This document shows, piece by piece, positions 34,401 through 43,749 of a stretch of DNA of 64,000 bases; the stretch's first letter is position 1, and each line of letters begins with the position of its first letter. A program made the translations under genes and the position numbers. The stretch comes from Cyclobacteriaceae bacterium (GTDB lineage: Bacteria > Bacteroidota > Bacteroidia > Cytophagales > Cyclobacteriaceae), in NCBI GenBank assembly GCA_028278225.1, contig JANQEU010000075.1, positions 124,001 to 188,000 of the forward strand, read 5' to 3'. A model generated the notes under the pieces. The model saw only the letters and a list, made by a program, of their open reading frames with translations, ran no database searches and had not been told where the DNA came from.

Positions 34401-35525
34401 AAGAGTAACTCATGGGATCATTCATTTCTTTTTGAGGTAACAGATACAGGAAAAGGTATCAGTCCGGAAAACAGGGACAAGATCTTTGATCCCTTTTACC
34501 GGGACCGGACTTTGGAAAAAAGCGAGAAAGGTACGGGAATCGGACTTTCACTGGTGAAAAATGTAGTCGAGCTGCATCACGGCAAGATCAGTGTTGCCAG
34601 CAGCGAACACGGTGGAACCACTTTTCAGGTTGACATTCCCGGTGGTCCGGAAGATTATGACAAGTCGGAGATTATGTTGATTGGGGATCACGTGACCGCG
34701 TCAAATATTCAAGAGCGTGTACCACGAAAAGCGCTTTCGAACGACGATTCCGCTGAAATACCGAAGTTGTTGCTGGTGGAGGATAATGAAGATATTTTGG
34801 AATTTTTGCGGGAAAGTTTCATGTACAGCTACCAGGTTTTTGCGGCTTATGATGGTAGAGACGGTATGGAAAAATCCTATGAAATAATTCCGGATATTAT
34901 CATCAGTGACATTATGATGCCTGGGATGGATGGTATAGAAATGTGCCGCCATTTGAAGAATGACATCCGTACAAGCCATATTCCAATTATTCTGCTAACA
35001 GCCCGATCCGGCTTTACACATGAGTTATCAGGCCTGGATACCGGAGCGGATGATTACATTACCAAACCCTTTCAAATCGAGTTGCTTACCACCCGGGCCA
35101 ATAATCTAATTGAAAACCGGAAAAAACTACGGGAGAAAGTCAGGAAAGATCTGATTTTGGAACCTGAGAAAATAGCGGTCAGTGATCCTGATGAAAAATT
35201 TCTGAAAGACCTGATGGACATCATCGAAGAACATATTTCCAATTCCGAATACTCGGTCAAGGATCTGGCCAAGCAGATGGGTGTAAGTCATTCCGTACTC
35301 TACCGGAAGATACAGGCCCTTACGAATCTTACGATTAATGATTTTATCAAAACAATCAGATTGAAAAGGTCTGTCCAGCTTTTGAGCTCAAAGGCGTTGA
35401 GTGTAAGTGAGGTTAGTTATAAAGTTGGATTTTCAAATCCAAAGTATTTCAGCACCTGTTTCAAAGCTGAATTTGGAAAAAGTCCTTCCGAATTTTTAAC
35501 CAACCCGCAACCTGAAATTTTATGA
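31476..35525 (+). CDS. hybrid two-component system sensor-regulator (HTCS)
   Basis: This 1349-residue one-protein signalling system has a signal peptide at the N-terminus and a periplasmic two-propeller sensor made of many repeats with N-x-W-I/V-G-T patterns (residues about 25-690). A Y_Y_Y domain precedes a membrane helix near residue 785. The kinase has phospho-acceptor H842 in SHELRTPLTLILGPLEQV and an ATPase with DTGKGI and GTGIGLSLVKNVV. A receiver domain has D1145 in ISDIMMPGMDG, and an AraC-type HTH closes the protein. This is the SusR-like class that controls polysaccharide loci. It lies just before the lipoprotein and SusC/SusD genes and is their likely regulator. Confidence 0.95.
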   Translation: MDLRYVFLFTLFLSFKSYPQNLKFDKLVVEDGLTSINSILLDDNGFTWFGGTHGLYRFDGVEFRSFNHDPDDSSSLSSDNIISLFQDSRGVIWIGTENNGVNAYITKDERILRVRFKEESLNRSSIPTFGEDMDKNIWIGTIGDGIYVVDSLFDIIGRYYHDSNKPTSLSNNTVFDLLCDKKGQMWVSTNSGSLDLFGHGVFQHYSYFDDELAAVRTGQRMIEDSRGKIWLGTEGEGLFIFDPENEKFVGFNANQDNSPIRNDVITDLGKDSKGNIWISTDGGGVNLFDVELNEFLHFGYEENNEFGLSNNASYSLSVDQNDRVWLGMGDGVVNISDKTHFRFIRPSDGLSFRVVVDLIIDDHNNLWAGTGGGGLDRINLISGKSKNFSVGENKSALSSDVILTVLQDNSGNVWAGTFLGGVNRITFDFDEVKWLTRNDGLSNDHVFDIVNDSKDRLWIATQGGGLNLYDPKDGSFEHFTTKESGLTSNRIQCLLVDLEQRLWIGFYFGGIQVLDVKTKSIIEEGVVSEDLLQKISSYPVHSLYQDTLGNVWIGTGGLGLIQVKDDASYELFDKKKGLPSNSIYGSISAEDKIWVSTNKGIASIHLKSGDVVVFDKTDGLLTSDFESGAIAISKSGQLYFSSKEGILHFDPGSLQKHDEDINVELTDFTVFNEKVIPGREYDDVTILDQSVVTTDEVRLPFSHNNFSISFGCPAFSKPQKIQYRYRLIGWQDDWIISENDRRFVPFANLREGDYVFEVQGSRDRQQWSASRSITVKVFPPLYRAWFAYVFYAFIILALSYLIFRILRFRIRLTNQLKFEKFSREKDNELHKEKINFFTGISHELRTPLTLILGPLEQVINSPGTDNRIRNRIMIIQKNANRLLQLINQLLDFRKMESGKMKLQVSQQDLINFIEEILLTFRELALQKNLRLDFQNNLNTRSYYFDESKLEIIFYNLLSNAIKFTEPGGNILVTISKSNSWDHSFLFEVTDTGKGISPENRDKIFDPFYRDRTLEKSEKGTGIGLSLVKNVVELHHGKISVASSEHGGTTFQVDIPGGPEDYDKSEIMLIGDHVTASNIQERVPRKALSNDDSAEIPKLLLVEDNEDILEFLRESFMYSYQVFAAYDGRDGMEKSYEIIPDIIISDIMMPGMDGIEMCRHLKNDIRTSHIPIILLTARSGFTHELSGLDTGADDYITKPFQIELLTTRANNLIENRKKLREKVRKDLILEPEKIAVSDPDEKFLKDLMDIIEEHISNSEYSVKDLAKQMGVSHSVLYRKIQALTNLTINDFIKTIRLKRSVQLLSSKALSVSEVSYKVGFSNPKYFSTCFKAEFGKSPSEFLTNPQPEIL

Positions 35526-35670
35526 AAAGGCAAGCAGAGGTTTTTTGATTTCCAACCTGCGGGTTACAGGCAATTAATCAAACCTTATTGACTAATAAAT
35601 GAACTTGAATTGAAAGGTATTATTCGAATTTGGCAGTAGTAAAAATCGGAAAACCTTAAACTTCAAAAAA

Positions 35671-36690
35671 ATGATTAGAAGATTCTTTAATTTGAAATTT
35701 GCGATCCATGGACTGGTATCCATAGGATTGATGACGATCATAAGCTGTGGTGATGATGACAAGCCTGCTCCATTGGCTGTTGCAGCTTTTGATTATGACG
35801 CTACCACGGATGTGATCGGTCAGGCTCCATTAAATGTTCAATTCACCAATAATTCTGAAAATGGAGAAACATACTCATGGGACTTCGGAGACGGTTCAAG
35901 TTCAACGGAAGAAGAACCGCTTCACATCTATAGTCAGGGAGGCATCTACACCGTTGTATTGACAGTAACAAATAGTGATGGCGTTGAATCAGCCGATGAA
36001 GCTGAACTGGAGCTGGCGAGTCCATTGGTCGGAACATGGGTTTTGGATTCCGCTGCTGCTGCTACCATTGACACTCTGGAGACTTTAGGCGCAATTGAAG
36101 TAGGCGTCAGTCAGACCGGAGCCTCATGCCCGGCAACGGGTTTCGACGGACCGAGCTGGGAAGGATTTGACGGTACCGGTTGGACGCATGTTTATAGTGA
36201 TGCTGAACCTTACGGATATTCCACATTCTGGTCCGGAATAATTTTCGCGGGAAACTACTTCGGCAGAAAAGATTTCTTCGAAAATGAATTCACCTTTACC
36301 GTGGATGGAGTTTATGAAGTAGATCTGAAAGGAGAATTGAGATTACCTGATTTTATTGTTGCAGCGGAAGGAGATTATGATGAATCGGAAAGTTGGACTA
36401 ACGCCGATGGCGCTTCCCTGGATGCATGGAAATCAAGTTCGGAATACACTTATTCAATCGTTGAAAGCTCTGTATTTGACAATCATGGAGCACTCACACT
36501 GAATGGGGACGGCGCGTTCCTTGGCGTATATTTTGCGGGGGTGACCGGTGAAGGAACCTATAAGGTGCCTCAATCTGCCTACAATTTTACCATTGCAAGT
36601 GTATCTTCGAGCCAGTTGGTTGTCTTTGGGTTTTCATCTAATCTACTATGCGCATCCGACTTGATAGTCTTGAAATTTAAGAAAATATAA
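35671..36690 (+). CDS. PKD-domain lipoprotein
   Basis: This 339-residue lipoprotein has a signal ending GLMTIISCGDDD. Residues about 35-115 form a PKD domain (NVQFTNNSENGETYSWDFGDGSSSTEEEPLHIYSQGGIYTVVLTVTN), with the classical WDFGDG and Y-G-Y-V-L-T-V. The remaining 220 residues are beta-rich, aromatic and acidic (YGYSTFWSGIIFAGNYFG), resembling a carbohydrate-binding surface, though no module family was recognised. It follows the HTCS and precedes SusC, separated from SusC by a hairpin. It is a probable surface glycan-binding protein, like SusE/SusF or SGBP proteins in such loci. Confidence 0.8.
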   Translation: MIRRFFNLKFAIHGLVSIGLMTIISCGDDDKPAPLAVAAFDYDATTDVIGQAPLNVQFTNNSENGETYSWDFGDGSSSTEEEPLHIYSQGGIYTVVLTVTNSDGVESADEAELELASPLVGTWVLDSAAAATIDTLETLGAIEVGVSQTGASCPATGFDGPSWEGFDGTGWTHVYSDAEPYGYSTFWSGIIFAGNYFGRKDFFENEFTFTVDGVYEVDLKGELRLPDFIVAAEGDYDESESWTNADGASLDAWKSSSEYTYSIVESSVFDNHGALTLNGDGAFLGVYFAGVTGEGTYKVPQSAYNFTIASVSSSQLVVFGFSSNLLCASDLIVLKFKKI

Positions 36691-36701
36691 GCGGCTTAAT
36701 T

Positions 36702-36736
36702 GGGAAATCCGGTGATAAAAGGTAGCCGGATTTTCC
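36702..36736 (+). terminator. hairpin between PKD lipoprotein and SusC
   Basis: GGGAAATCCGG and CCGGATTTTCC form a stem of about 10 bp around a 13-nt loop (36702-36736), with T residues in its 3' arm. It lies 12 bp after the lipoprotein stop and 20 bp before the SusC start. It could terminate or attenuate transcription, or protect the ends of the mRNA, which would allow different levels of the two products. Confidence 0.5.
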
Positions 36737-36756
36737 ATATGCAGTCCCAGTGAAAA

Positions 36757-39700
36757 ATGAAAGGATTTATAGTATTCCTTCTTCTCTGTTTTTCGGTTGG
36801 CTCGTACGGACAGGCTATTATTTCAGGCAGGATCAGTGACGGAAAGGAATCCTTACCTTTTTGCACGGTACAGGTCCATGGAAGTACGAATGGTACTATC
36901 ACCGACATTGATGGAAATTTTACATTAGGAGGTGTGCTGCCGGATGACACACTGGTTGTAAGTTTCGTTGGGTACAGTACCCAATTTATACCGGTAGGTA
37001 ATCGGACGTCATTTGAAATAACGCTTCAGCCGGACGTGCAGGCTTTGGAGGAAGTTGTTGTAGTTGGTTTTGGGGTACAGGAAAAGATCAATGTTACGGG
37101 GTCGGTCGTTTCAGTGGACTTAAAGAAAATCCGTAATCGGGGAGTTTCCAATGTATCAAATATTCTCTCCGGGCAGACACCTGGATTGACCGTACTGCAA
37201 AGAGGAGGGAGCCCGGGCCGAAACCAGGGTCAATTGAGGATCAGAGGAATTGGGACGTTAGGCTCGTCCGACAAAAATGACCCATTGATCATAGTGGATG
37301 GCGTGGAAACGGGCTCATTAACGGAGATAAATCCGGAGGACATTCAAAATATATCGATTTTGAAGGATGCGGCGGCTGGAGCCATATATGGCGTTCGTGC
37401 CGCCAATGGCGTCATCATAGTGACCACCAGGAGAGGAACAGAAGGCAGTATTAAAACAAACTACGGTTTTCAGTTGGGTTTCTCCAGACCGACATCCCTG
37501 CCGGAAAAAGTAAATGCTACGGAATTGGCAGAACTGTTGAATGAATCTCAGAAGAATGAAGGATTGACCACAAGATCTTTCAGTAGTGCGGATATAGACC
37601 TTTTTGAATCCGGTGCAAGCCCATATACTCATGCCAATTCTGACCAGTTAAAGGAAGTCTTTGATAGAAACGGCCTGAGACAAATGCACAATCTCTCATT
37701 TTCCGGAGGAAATCCAAATATTTTGTACAACATCTCACTTGGGCATACACGTGAGGACGGCCTGATGGCCAACACAGGCATGAAAAGGTACAATTTGAGA
37801 TCCAATATTGATATAAATCTGACAGAACGTTTGTCTCTGGGCATAAACCTTGCAGGTTCCCAAAGAATAATAACTGATCCGGTTGTTGGTGTAGGAGGGA
37901 TCATTCATCGAGCCTACAGGGAATGGGCCACAGATCCGATAACATTGGAAAATGGCAACTGGGCTTTGCCAAACTTCAGTCTCGCCCAAGGGATCAATCA
38001 TAATTCGGTTGCCCTGGTGAATGAAGGAGGCAGTAAAGAGTTTGTCGATACCAGACTTCTTACAACATTCGTTTTGGGGTTTGAACCGTTTGAATTTCTT
38101 TCAATAAAGGGAATTGCAGCGACAGTTCAGGACTTCAACAAACGGAGTGAAATAGCTAAAGCCCTGTCTCTATACAATGTTAATGGATCATTAGCCAATA
38201 CCACTCAAAGCAGCGTGCTTGAGGGCAGAGATAATATTGCGGACATTAACCTGCAATTGCTGGTTAATCTTGAAAAGCAGCTCCGAAACCACAGCTTCAA
38301 AGGATTGTTAGGATTTAACTCCCGGGAAATTGAAACTTCCCTCTCTTCTCTTTCTGCTTTAGACCTGCGAAGCAACGATCTTGATCAGATCAATGCCGCC
38401 GATCTTACGCAGGACGCCATTTTTGGTAACACAACAGAATACAGGTTATTATCCTACTTCGGGAGATTCAACTATGGCTATAGCGGCAGGTACCTGTTTG
38501 AAGCCAATTTAAGATACGATGGCACATCTCGGTTCTCAAAATCAAATAGATTCAACACATTTCCTTCGCTTTCTGTTGGATGGAGGATCTCGGAAGAGGA
38601 TTTCTTTGACGTGAGTGTGATTGAAGAGTTAAAACTAAGAGTCTCATGGGGTAGGTTGGGAAACCAGGAGATCGGAGATTACCGCTACCTGAATACTTAT
38701 GTATTTGACCAGACTGCTATTATCGGCAACGTTGAACAAGGCGGGGCAACTGAGCGCGTTCCGTTGGGTAATGCAGATATTGTTTGGGAATCGACTGAAG
38801 TAAATAACATCGGACTCGATCTTATGCTGATGGAAGGAAAAATTACTTTCTCGGGTGATTACTTTATCAGGAAAACCAGTGATGTACTGATACAAAAACC
38901 TTTGGCAGCTGTATTTGGAACAGGTGTTTCCTCAGCAAATTTTCCATTTGTGAATGCGGCTTCAACAAAAAATCAGGGATTTGAACTGGACCTCAATTAC
39001 ACTGATGTATTCGGCGATCTGAATTTCAGCTGTAACCTTAATTTTTCCAGGGTAACTACGGAAATTACTGATCTGGCCGGTACCGATCAACCGGGATTCA
39101 GCGTTGGTGATCCCATTGCCAATATCTTTGGCTATGAGGCATTGGGTATATTTCAAAATCAGGACGAAGTCGATAATCATGCTGATCAGTCGGCACTTGG
39201 TCCGGCGTCCGCACCCGGCGATATCAAGTACAAAGACATAACCGGTCCTGATGGTTTTCCCGATGGACTGATCAATGATCTTGACAGGAAAAACCTCGGT
39301 AGTTTTTTCCCTCAAATCAATTACGGTCTTTCTTTCCGGTTGGAGTATAAGGGATTTGATTTTAGTTCGCTTTGGCAGGGAGTTGCCGATGTTGAGGCCG
39401 AGATTGGAGGTCGACAGCGTCAGCCATTCTTTTTAGGGTCATCACCCTGGAAACTTCACATGGACCGGGCTAATATCAGCAGAGATGGAGATGTTATCAA
39501 TGCTGATGCCAGCTACCCCAGAACATTGATAACAGGTAACACCAAAAACTATGTGACCAGCAGTTGGTGGGTGAAGAATACCGCTTTTCTCAAACTCAGA
39601 AATGCTCAACTGGGCTATACCATTCCTTATGACAAACTTGAGAATTTCAACATTTCAAATATGCGGATCTATGTATCCGGAGAAAACTTGTTGACATTTA

Positions 39701-39822
39701 CGCATTTTGAGGGATTTGATCCTGAAATACCGACCACCGGAAGTGCGCTTCCCATTTTTGACGGAAACACAGGTTATCCTGTGACGAGAACTTATTTAAT
39801 CGGACTAAACCTGTCTTTTTAG
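36757..39822 (+). CDS. SusC/RagA-family TonB-linked outer membrane protein
   Basis: This 1021-residue protein has a signal peptide (MKGFIVFLLLCFSVGSYGQ). A CarboxypepD_reg-like domain (ISGRISDGKESLPFCTVQVHGSTNGTITDIDGNFTL, residues about 21-105) is followed by a plug domain (GVQEKINVTGSVVSVDLKKI, FDAAAGAIYGVRAANGVIIVTTRRG pattern) and a 22-strand barrel that ends in the aromatic TYLIGLNLSF. It imports oligomers into the periplasm using TonB energy. It lacks an STN domain, so it does not itself signal to a FecR anti-sigma factor, in contrast to the second SusC at 57861. SusD follows 2 bp later. Confidence 0.95.
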   Translation: MKGFIVFLLLCFSVGSYGQAIISGRISDGKESLPFCTVQVHGSTNGTITDIDGNFTLGGVLPDDTLVVSFVGYSTQFIPVGNRTSFEITLQPDVQALEEVVVVGFGVQEKINVTGSVVSVDLKKIRNRGVSNVSNILSGQTPGLTVLQRGGSPGRNQGQLRIRGIGTLGSSDKNDPLIIVDGVETGSLTEINPEDIQNISILKDAAAGAIYGVRAANGVIIVTTRRGTEGSIKTNYGFQLGFSRPTSLPEKVNATELAELLNESQKNEGLTTRSFSSADIDLFESGASPYTHANSDQLKEVFDRNGLRQMHNLSFSGGNPNILYNISLGHTREDGLMANTGMKRYNLRSNIDINLTERLSLGINLAGSQRIITDPVVGVGGIIHRAYREWATDPITLENGNWALPNFSLAQGINHNSVALVNEGGSKEFVDTRLLTTFVLGFEPFEFLSIKGIAATVQDFNKRSEIAKALSLYNVNGSLANTTQSSVLEGRDNIADINLQLLVNLEKQLRNHSFKGLLGFNSREIETSLSSLSALDLRSNDLDQINAADLTQDAIFGNTTEYRLLSYFGRFNYGYSGRYLFEANLRYDGTSRFSKSNRFNTFPSLSVGWRISEEDFFDVSVIEELKLRVSWGRLGNQEIGDYRYLNTYVFDQTAIIGNVEQGGATERVPLGNADIVWESTEVNNIGLDLMLMEGKITFSGDYFIRKTSDVLIQKPLAAVFGTGVSSANFPFVNAASTKNQGFELDLNYTDVFGDLNFSCNLNFSRVTTEITDLAGTDQPGFSVGDPIANIFGYEALGIFQNQDEVDNHADQSALGPASAPGDIKYKDITGPDGFPDGLINDLDRKNLGSFFPQINYGLSFRLEYKGFDFSSLWQGVADVEAEIGGRQRQPFFLGSSPWKLHMDRANISRDGDVINADASYPRTLITGNTKNYVTSSWWVKNTAFLKLRNAQLGYTIPYDKLENFNISNMRIYVSGENLLTFTHFEGFDPEIPTTGSALPIFDGNTGYPVTRTYLIGLNLSF

Positions 39823-39824
39823 AA

Positions 39825-41432
39825 ATGAAAGCATTCAAATACCCGGCAGTAGTAGTCGTCATCCTGCTTAGCTCCTGTAATGGTGACTTTCTCGAAGTTA
39901 CACCCCGTGATCAACTTTCGGATGAAACCTTTTGGCGTGATGGAAGTGATGCAAAACTTGCACTAAATGGCATTTACGACCTTTGGGGCGGCCAGGGTAA
40001 TGGTGATGATGGGTTCCCTTATTCATTCTTCCTGTACTTCGCCGATTCCTGGTCCGATGACGCTTTCAATCAGTTTGGAGGGTGGTATGAAACATTTGCA
40101 CAAGGGAATATTTCATCTGCCGATAATGATCTGGCTGCGCGCTACGCTGAGCTTTACCAGATAATCAGAAGATGCAATGTTTTTCTTTCCAATATTGATA
40201 AGGTTGAGATGGATGAATCCGAAAAACTCATGATGATGGGAGAAGTACGTTTTGTCAGAGCGTACGAATATTTCCTAATATATTATCATTGGGGAGAGGC
40301 TCAAATTGTGGACAAACCAGTATCTCCGGAGGAGCAAAACATTCCCAGAGCTTCGACCGGAGAGACAGCCAATTTTATTATCTCCGACTTAACCTTCGCC
40401 ATAGAAAACCTGCCCATCGATCAGGTTGAAGAAGGCAGGATAGATCGTGGAGCAGCCATGGGATTAAGATCCAGAGTTCTGTTATTTGAAGCAAGTCCGC
40501 TTAGCAACACATCGAATGATGCTGCTAAGTGGAGAGAGGCTGCCGATGCTGCCAAAGAGGTAATGGACCTTGGAAAATACCAACTCTTTCAGGTGAGCAG
40601 TGGGGAAGGTTATTCCGAATTGTTCGATACTGAGAACGAAAATAATATTGAAATACTGATAGATCGTGAAAACAATAGTATTCCAAATCACGGGAATCAA
40701 CTGGTTCGCTTGTTGTCTACAAATCCGTCCACCACTACTTTCCTTGTACCCACTCAGAGTTTGGTTGATGATTATGATGCCTACGATCCCACAACGGATC
40801 AATTAATACCGGTTGATCGGTCGAACCCCTTTCTGAATCGTGATCCCAGACTAGATTTCAGCATCGGTCACGATGGCAGTAGTTTTTACGGAACGACCCT
40901 TCAGTTGGATGTTTCTCCATTGAGCAAATCTGTTACCGGCTATAGTATCCACAAGTTTTTAACTGATGAATTTGATCCGGCAAATCCGAATAACAGTGGT
41001 GTTGATTCGCCGGTAAACCATATCCTGATGCGATATGCGGAAATCCTTTTAAATTATGCAGAGGCAAAAATTGAGGCCAATGACATAGATCAGTCTGTCC
41101 TGGATGCTATCAACGAGATCAGGGCAAGGGCTTACGGTGTAAGTGTTGATGATACGGGATCTTATCCGGAAATAACATCCACTGATCCATCAGAGCTTCG
41201 TGAAATAGTAAGGAAGGAGAGAAGAGTTGAGTTGGCCCTGGAAGGTTTGAGATGGTACGATATCAGGCGATGGCAAACTGCGGAGATCGTCAGAAATCAA
41301 ACTGTTTCCGGCGTTCACGGAGATATAATTGCCAGGCAGTTTGACACGTCCAGGGATTACCTATGGCCTATTCCCCAGCGGGAAATTGATTTGATTGGAT
41401 CGGAGATCCTGGAACAAAACCCGGGGTATTAG
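39825..41432 (+). CDS. SusD/RagB-family substrate-binding lipoprotein
   Basis: This 535-residue lipoprotein has a lipobox in VVVVILLSSCNGDFLEVTPRDQLSDETFWRDGSDAKLALNGIYDLW. The helical TPR-rich core is typical of SusD (LMMMGEVRFVRAYEYFLIYYHWGEAQIV), with the conserved C-terminal RKERRVELALEGLRWYDIRRWQTAE and the end motif LWPIPQREIDLIGS. It sits at the outer surface as the lid of the SusC pore and binds the glycan. It is co-transcribed with SusC. It resembles many SusD proteins, so substrate cannot be assigned from it alone. Confidence 0.95.
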   Translation: MKAFKYPAVVVVILLSSCNGDFLEVTPRDQLSDETFWRDGSDAKLALNGIYDLWGGQGNGDDGFPYSFFLYFADSWSDDAFNQFGGWYETFAQGNISSADNDLAARYAELYQIIRRCNVFLSNIDKVEMDESEKLMMMGEVRFVRAYEYFLIYYHWGEAQIVDKPVSPEEQNIPRASTGETANFIISDLTFAIENLPIDQVEEGRIDRGAAMGLRSRVLLFEASPLSNTSNDAAKWREAADAAKEVMDLGKYQLFQVSSGEGYSELFDTENENNIEILIDRENNSIPNHGNQLVRLLSTNPSTTTFLVPTQSLVDDYDAYDPTTDQLIPVDRSNPFLNRDPRLDFSIGHDGSSFYGTTLQLDVSPLSKSVTGYSIHKFLTDEFDPANPNNSGVDSPVNHILMRYAEILLNYAEAKIEANDIDQSVLDAINEIRARAYGVSVDDTGSYPEITSTDPSELREIVRKERRVELALEGLRWYDIRRWQTAEIVRNQTVSGVHGDIIARQFDTSRDYLWPIPQREIDLIGSEILEQNPGY

Positions 41433-41758
41433 TTTATTCTTCATAGTTTGTTTGATTGGAAAAATGCCGGCAATATCTCTTTGTCGGTTTTTCCATTAAC
41501 CAAAGTTCACGATCTGTGAGATTGAAATTTTATGGCCTGTAGTGGGACCGTTCTCAGAGTAGAAAAAACGGAAGATTTTGTCACCACCTGGTTCAGGTCT
41601 TTTGTCTTATTAGTAATAATGAACGCAAAAATTCAGATTTAGACCGATAATGCAAACATGGATGGCCAGATTGACTATTTTAGCTACCTCGTGAACCGAT
41701 CATCCATAATATTACTGTAGTTAACACGGCTACTACAGAGATTTACATTTTAAAAAGT
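41433..41758. other. 326-bp intergenic region after SusD
   Basis: The only clear feature is the hairpin at 41458-41494. The rest is AT-rich with no reading frame of note. It must hold the promoter of the NagB-PIG-L gene. TTGACTATTTTAGC near 41671 has a TTG and an AT-rich follower but is not a convincing match. The last 20 bp before the start are strongly A/T (CATTTTAAAAAGT). Confidence 0.6.
41458..41494 (+). terminator. probable terminator after SusD
   Basis: GGAAAAA...CCGGCA pairs with TGTCGG...TTTTTCC (41458-41494). The stem is interrupted by two unpaired bases, and the 3' arm holds a run of five Ts. It lies 26 bp after the susD stop, where the operon should end. Confidence 0.45.
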
Positions 41759-43711
41759 ATGATGCAGTTGGAAGAAAAAAGAACTACCAAGCGAATAACG
41801 AGACGGGAATGGAGCACAATGGAATCTACGAAGTATGAGAAGATACATACTGAAGTATTCCAAGATTCAGATGAAGCCTCCAAGATTGTTGCACATGAAA
41901 TTGCGGCGTTGATACGGTATAAAACACAGAAGAATGAGAAATGTGTTTTAGGACTGGCGACGGGCGCTTCGCCTATCAAAGTATACCATGAACTTGTTCG
42001 TCTTCATAAGGAGGAGGACCTCAGTTTCAGAAATGTAGTTTCTTTTAACCTGGATGAATACTATGGGTTAGATAAGGACGATGTTCAGAGTTATGTCTAC
42101 TTCATGCACCACCATCTCTTTGATCATGTCGACATAAATCCTGACAATATAAATATTCCGGATGGGACCATCCCATTTGAACATATGAGCGAGTACAGTG
42201 CCCAGTATGAAGAAAAGATAGAAAGCTATGGCGGGCTTGATTTTCAGTTGCTGGGTATCGGACGAACAGGTCACATCGGATTCAATGAGCCGGGTTCAAA
42301 GATGAACTCAGCCACGCGGATGATCACCTTGGATTATCTGACAATCCAGGATAATGCTTTCGCATTCAACAACATAGGTGAAGTTCCCAGAAAGGCCATC
42401 ACCATGGGGGTCGGTACCATTTTGAAGGCGAAGAGAATTGTTATTCTTGCCTGGGGTCTGAAAAAATCAGAGATCGTAAAAAAAACCATCGAGGGAAATA
42501 TATCGACGGAAGTCCCTGCAACGTTTCTGCAGGAACATGAGGATGTCTCTTTTATCATCGATCACACTGCGGCATCTGAGCTGACGAGGTTTAAAACACC
42601 ATGGGTGGTCGGCGATTGCGAATGGACTGATGATCTCCTGAAGCGGGCGGTTGTATGGCTGAGTCAGAAAACCGGGAAACCCATATTAAAGCTTACAGAC
42701 CGGAATTACAATGACAATGGCATGTCCGAGATCCTCGGAGAAAAGGGTGCTTATGAAATAAATATTAAGATGTTCAGTCATTTTCAGCACACTATTACAG
42801 GATGGCCGGGAGGCAAACCAAATGCTGATGATACCAACAGGCCTGAGAGGGCGGTTCCTGCAAAAAAACGTGTGATCATATTCAGCCCGCATCCTGATGA
42901 TGATGTGATCTCTATGGGTGGTACCTTCTTACGGTTGGTGGACCAGGGGCATGAGGTACATGTAGCCTATCAGACCTCCGGCAATATAGCTGTAGCTGAC
43001 CACGAGGCATTACGATTTACTGAATTCGCTAAACATTTATATGAATACGCAGCCGCGGATAATACAGACGAAACGCTGTTTAAAGGACTTTTCAAACAAC
43101 TCTACAGCAAAAAGAAGAGAGAGGCAGTACCGATAGATATCAGAAAGATCAAAGGTCTTATCCGGAGAGGCGAAGCGATCAGTGCCTGCAGGTATTTCGG
43201 TATTCCTGATGAGCATGTCCACTACCTGGATTTGCCTTTTTATGAAACCGGGATGGTGGAAAAGAAGCCGTTTGGAAAAGATGATATATCCATTACAAAG
43301 AAATTGATCGAGGAGGTAAAACCTCATCAGATATATGCCGCAGGTGATCTTGCAGATCCGCACGGCACCCATGAAGTCTGTTTAAAGATAATTCTGGCCG
43401 CCATCGATGAGCTGAAGAAAGAAGCATTTATGAAGGACTGCTGGATGTGGCTGTACAGGGGAGCCTGGCACGAGTATCCCATCGATGAAATTGAAATGGC
43501 TGTTCCTATCAGTCCCGATGAACTAATGAAGAAAAGGATTGCTATCTGGCGGCATCAATCCCAGAAGGACGGAGTAGTTTTCCAGGGTGAGGATACAAGA
43601 GAATTTTGGGAGCGTGCGGAGGATCGAAATAGAGAAACGGCCAGGTTGTACGATGACCTGGGGCTTGCCGAATACGAATCAATTGAAGCTTTCAAGCGTC
43701 ATCATTTCTAA
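41759..43711 (+). CDS. nagB: glucosamine-6-phosphate deaminase fused to PIG-L deacetylase
   Basis: This is a 650-residue fusion. Residues about 25-280 are a NagB-type deaminase (GLATGASPIKVYHELVRLHKEEDLSF, FNLDEYYGL, GIGRTGHIGFNEPGS), which turns glucosamine-6-phosphate into fructose-6-phosphate and ammonia. Residues about 375-600 are a PIG-L/LmbE metal-dependent deacetylase with HPDDD at 378-382 and ADPHGTHEVCL. Thr replaces the Asp next to the catalytic His, as in Bacillus-type enzymes with a different residue at that place. The combination suggests N-acyl removal and deamination in one protein. The start at 41759 is the first of two adjacent ATGs; an in-frame ATG at 41819 is also possible. 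The symporter follows 38 bp later. Confidence 0.93.
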   Translation: MMQLEEKRTTKRITRREWSTMESTKYEKIHTEVFQDSDEASKIVAHEIAALIRYKTQKNEKCVLGLATGASPIKVYHELVRLHKEEDLSFRNVVSFNLDEYYGLDKDDVQSYVYFMHHHLFDHVDINPDNINIPDGTIPFEHMSEYSAQYEEKIESYGGLDFQLLGIGRTGHIGFNEPGSKMNSATRMITLDYLTIQDNAFAFNNIGEVPRKAITMGVGTILKAKRIVILAWGLKKSEIVKKTIEGNISTEVPATFLQEHEDVSFIIDHTAASELTRFKTPWVVGDCEWTDDLLKRAVVWLSQKTGKPILKLTDRNYNDNGMSEILGEKGAYEINIKMFSHFQHTITGWPGGKPNADDTNRPERAVPAKKRVIIFSPHPDDDVISMGGTFLRLVDQGHEVHVAYQTSGNIAVADHEALRFTEFAKHLYEYAAADNTDETLFKGLFKQLYSKKKREAVPIDIRKIKGLIRRGEAISACRYFGIPDEHVHYLDLPFYETGMVEKKPFGKDDISITKKLIEEVKPHQIYAAGDLADPHGTHEVCLKIILAAIDELKKEAFMKDCWMWLYRGAWHEYPIDEIEMAVPISPDELMKKRIAIWRHQSQKDGVVFQGEDTREFWERAEDRNRETARLYDDLGLAEYESIEAFKRHHF

Positions 43712-43749
43712 TTGTCCATTGAAAATCAAATCTCCTAAACTCTCATAAT

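Noticed and set aside
42240-42300. Inactivating mutation of the fused NagB domain (Thr in place of Asp before the catalytic His)
   Set aside because: Bacillus-type NagB enzymes also differ from E. coli at this residue and are active, so the change alone does not show loss of function.
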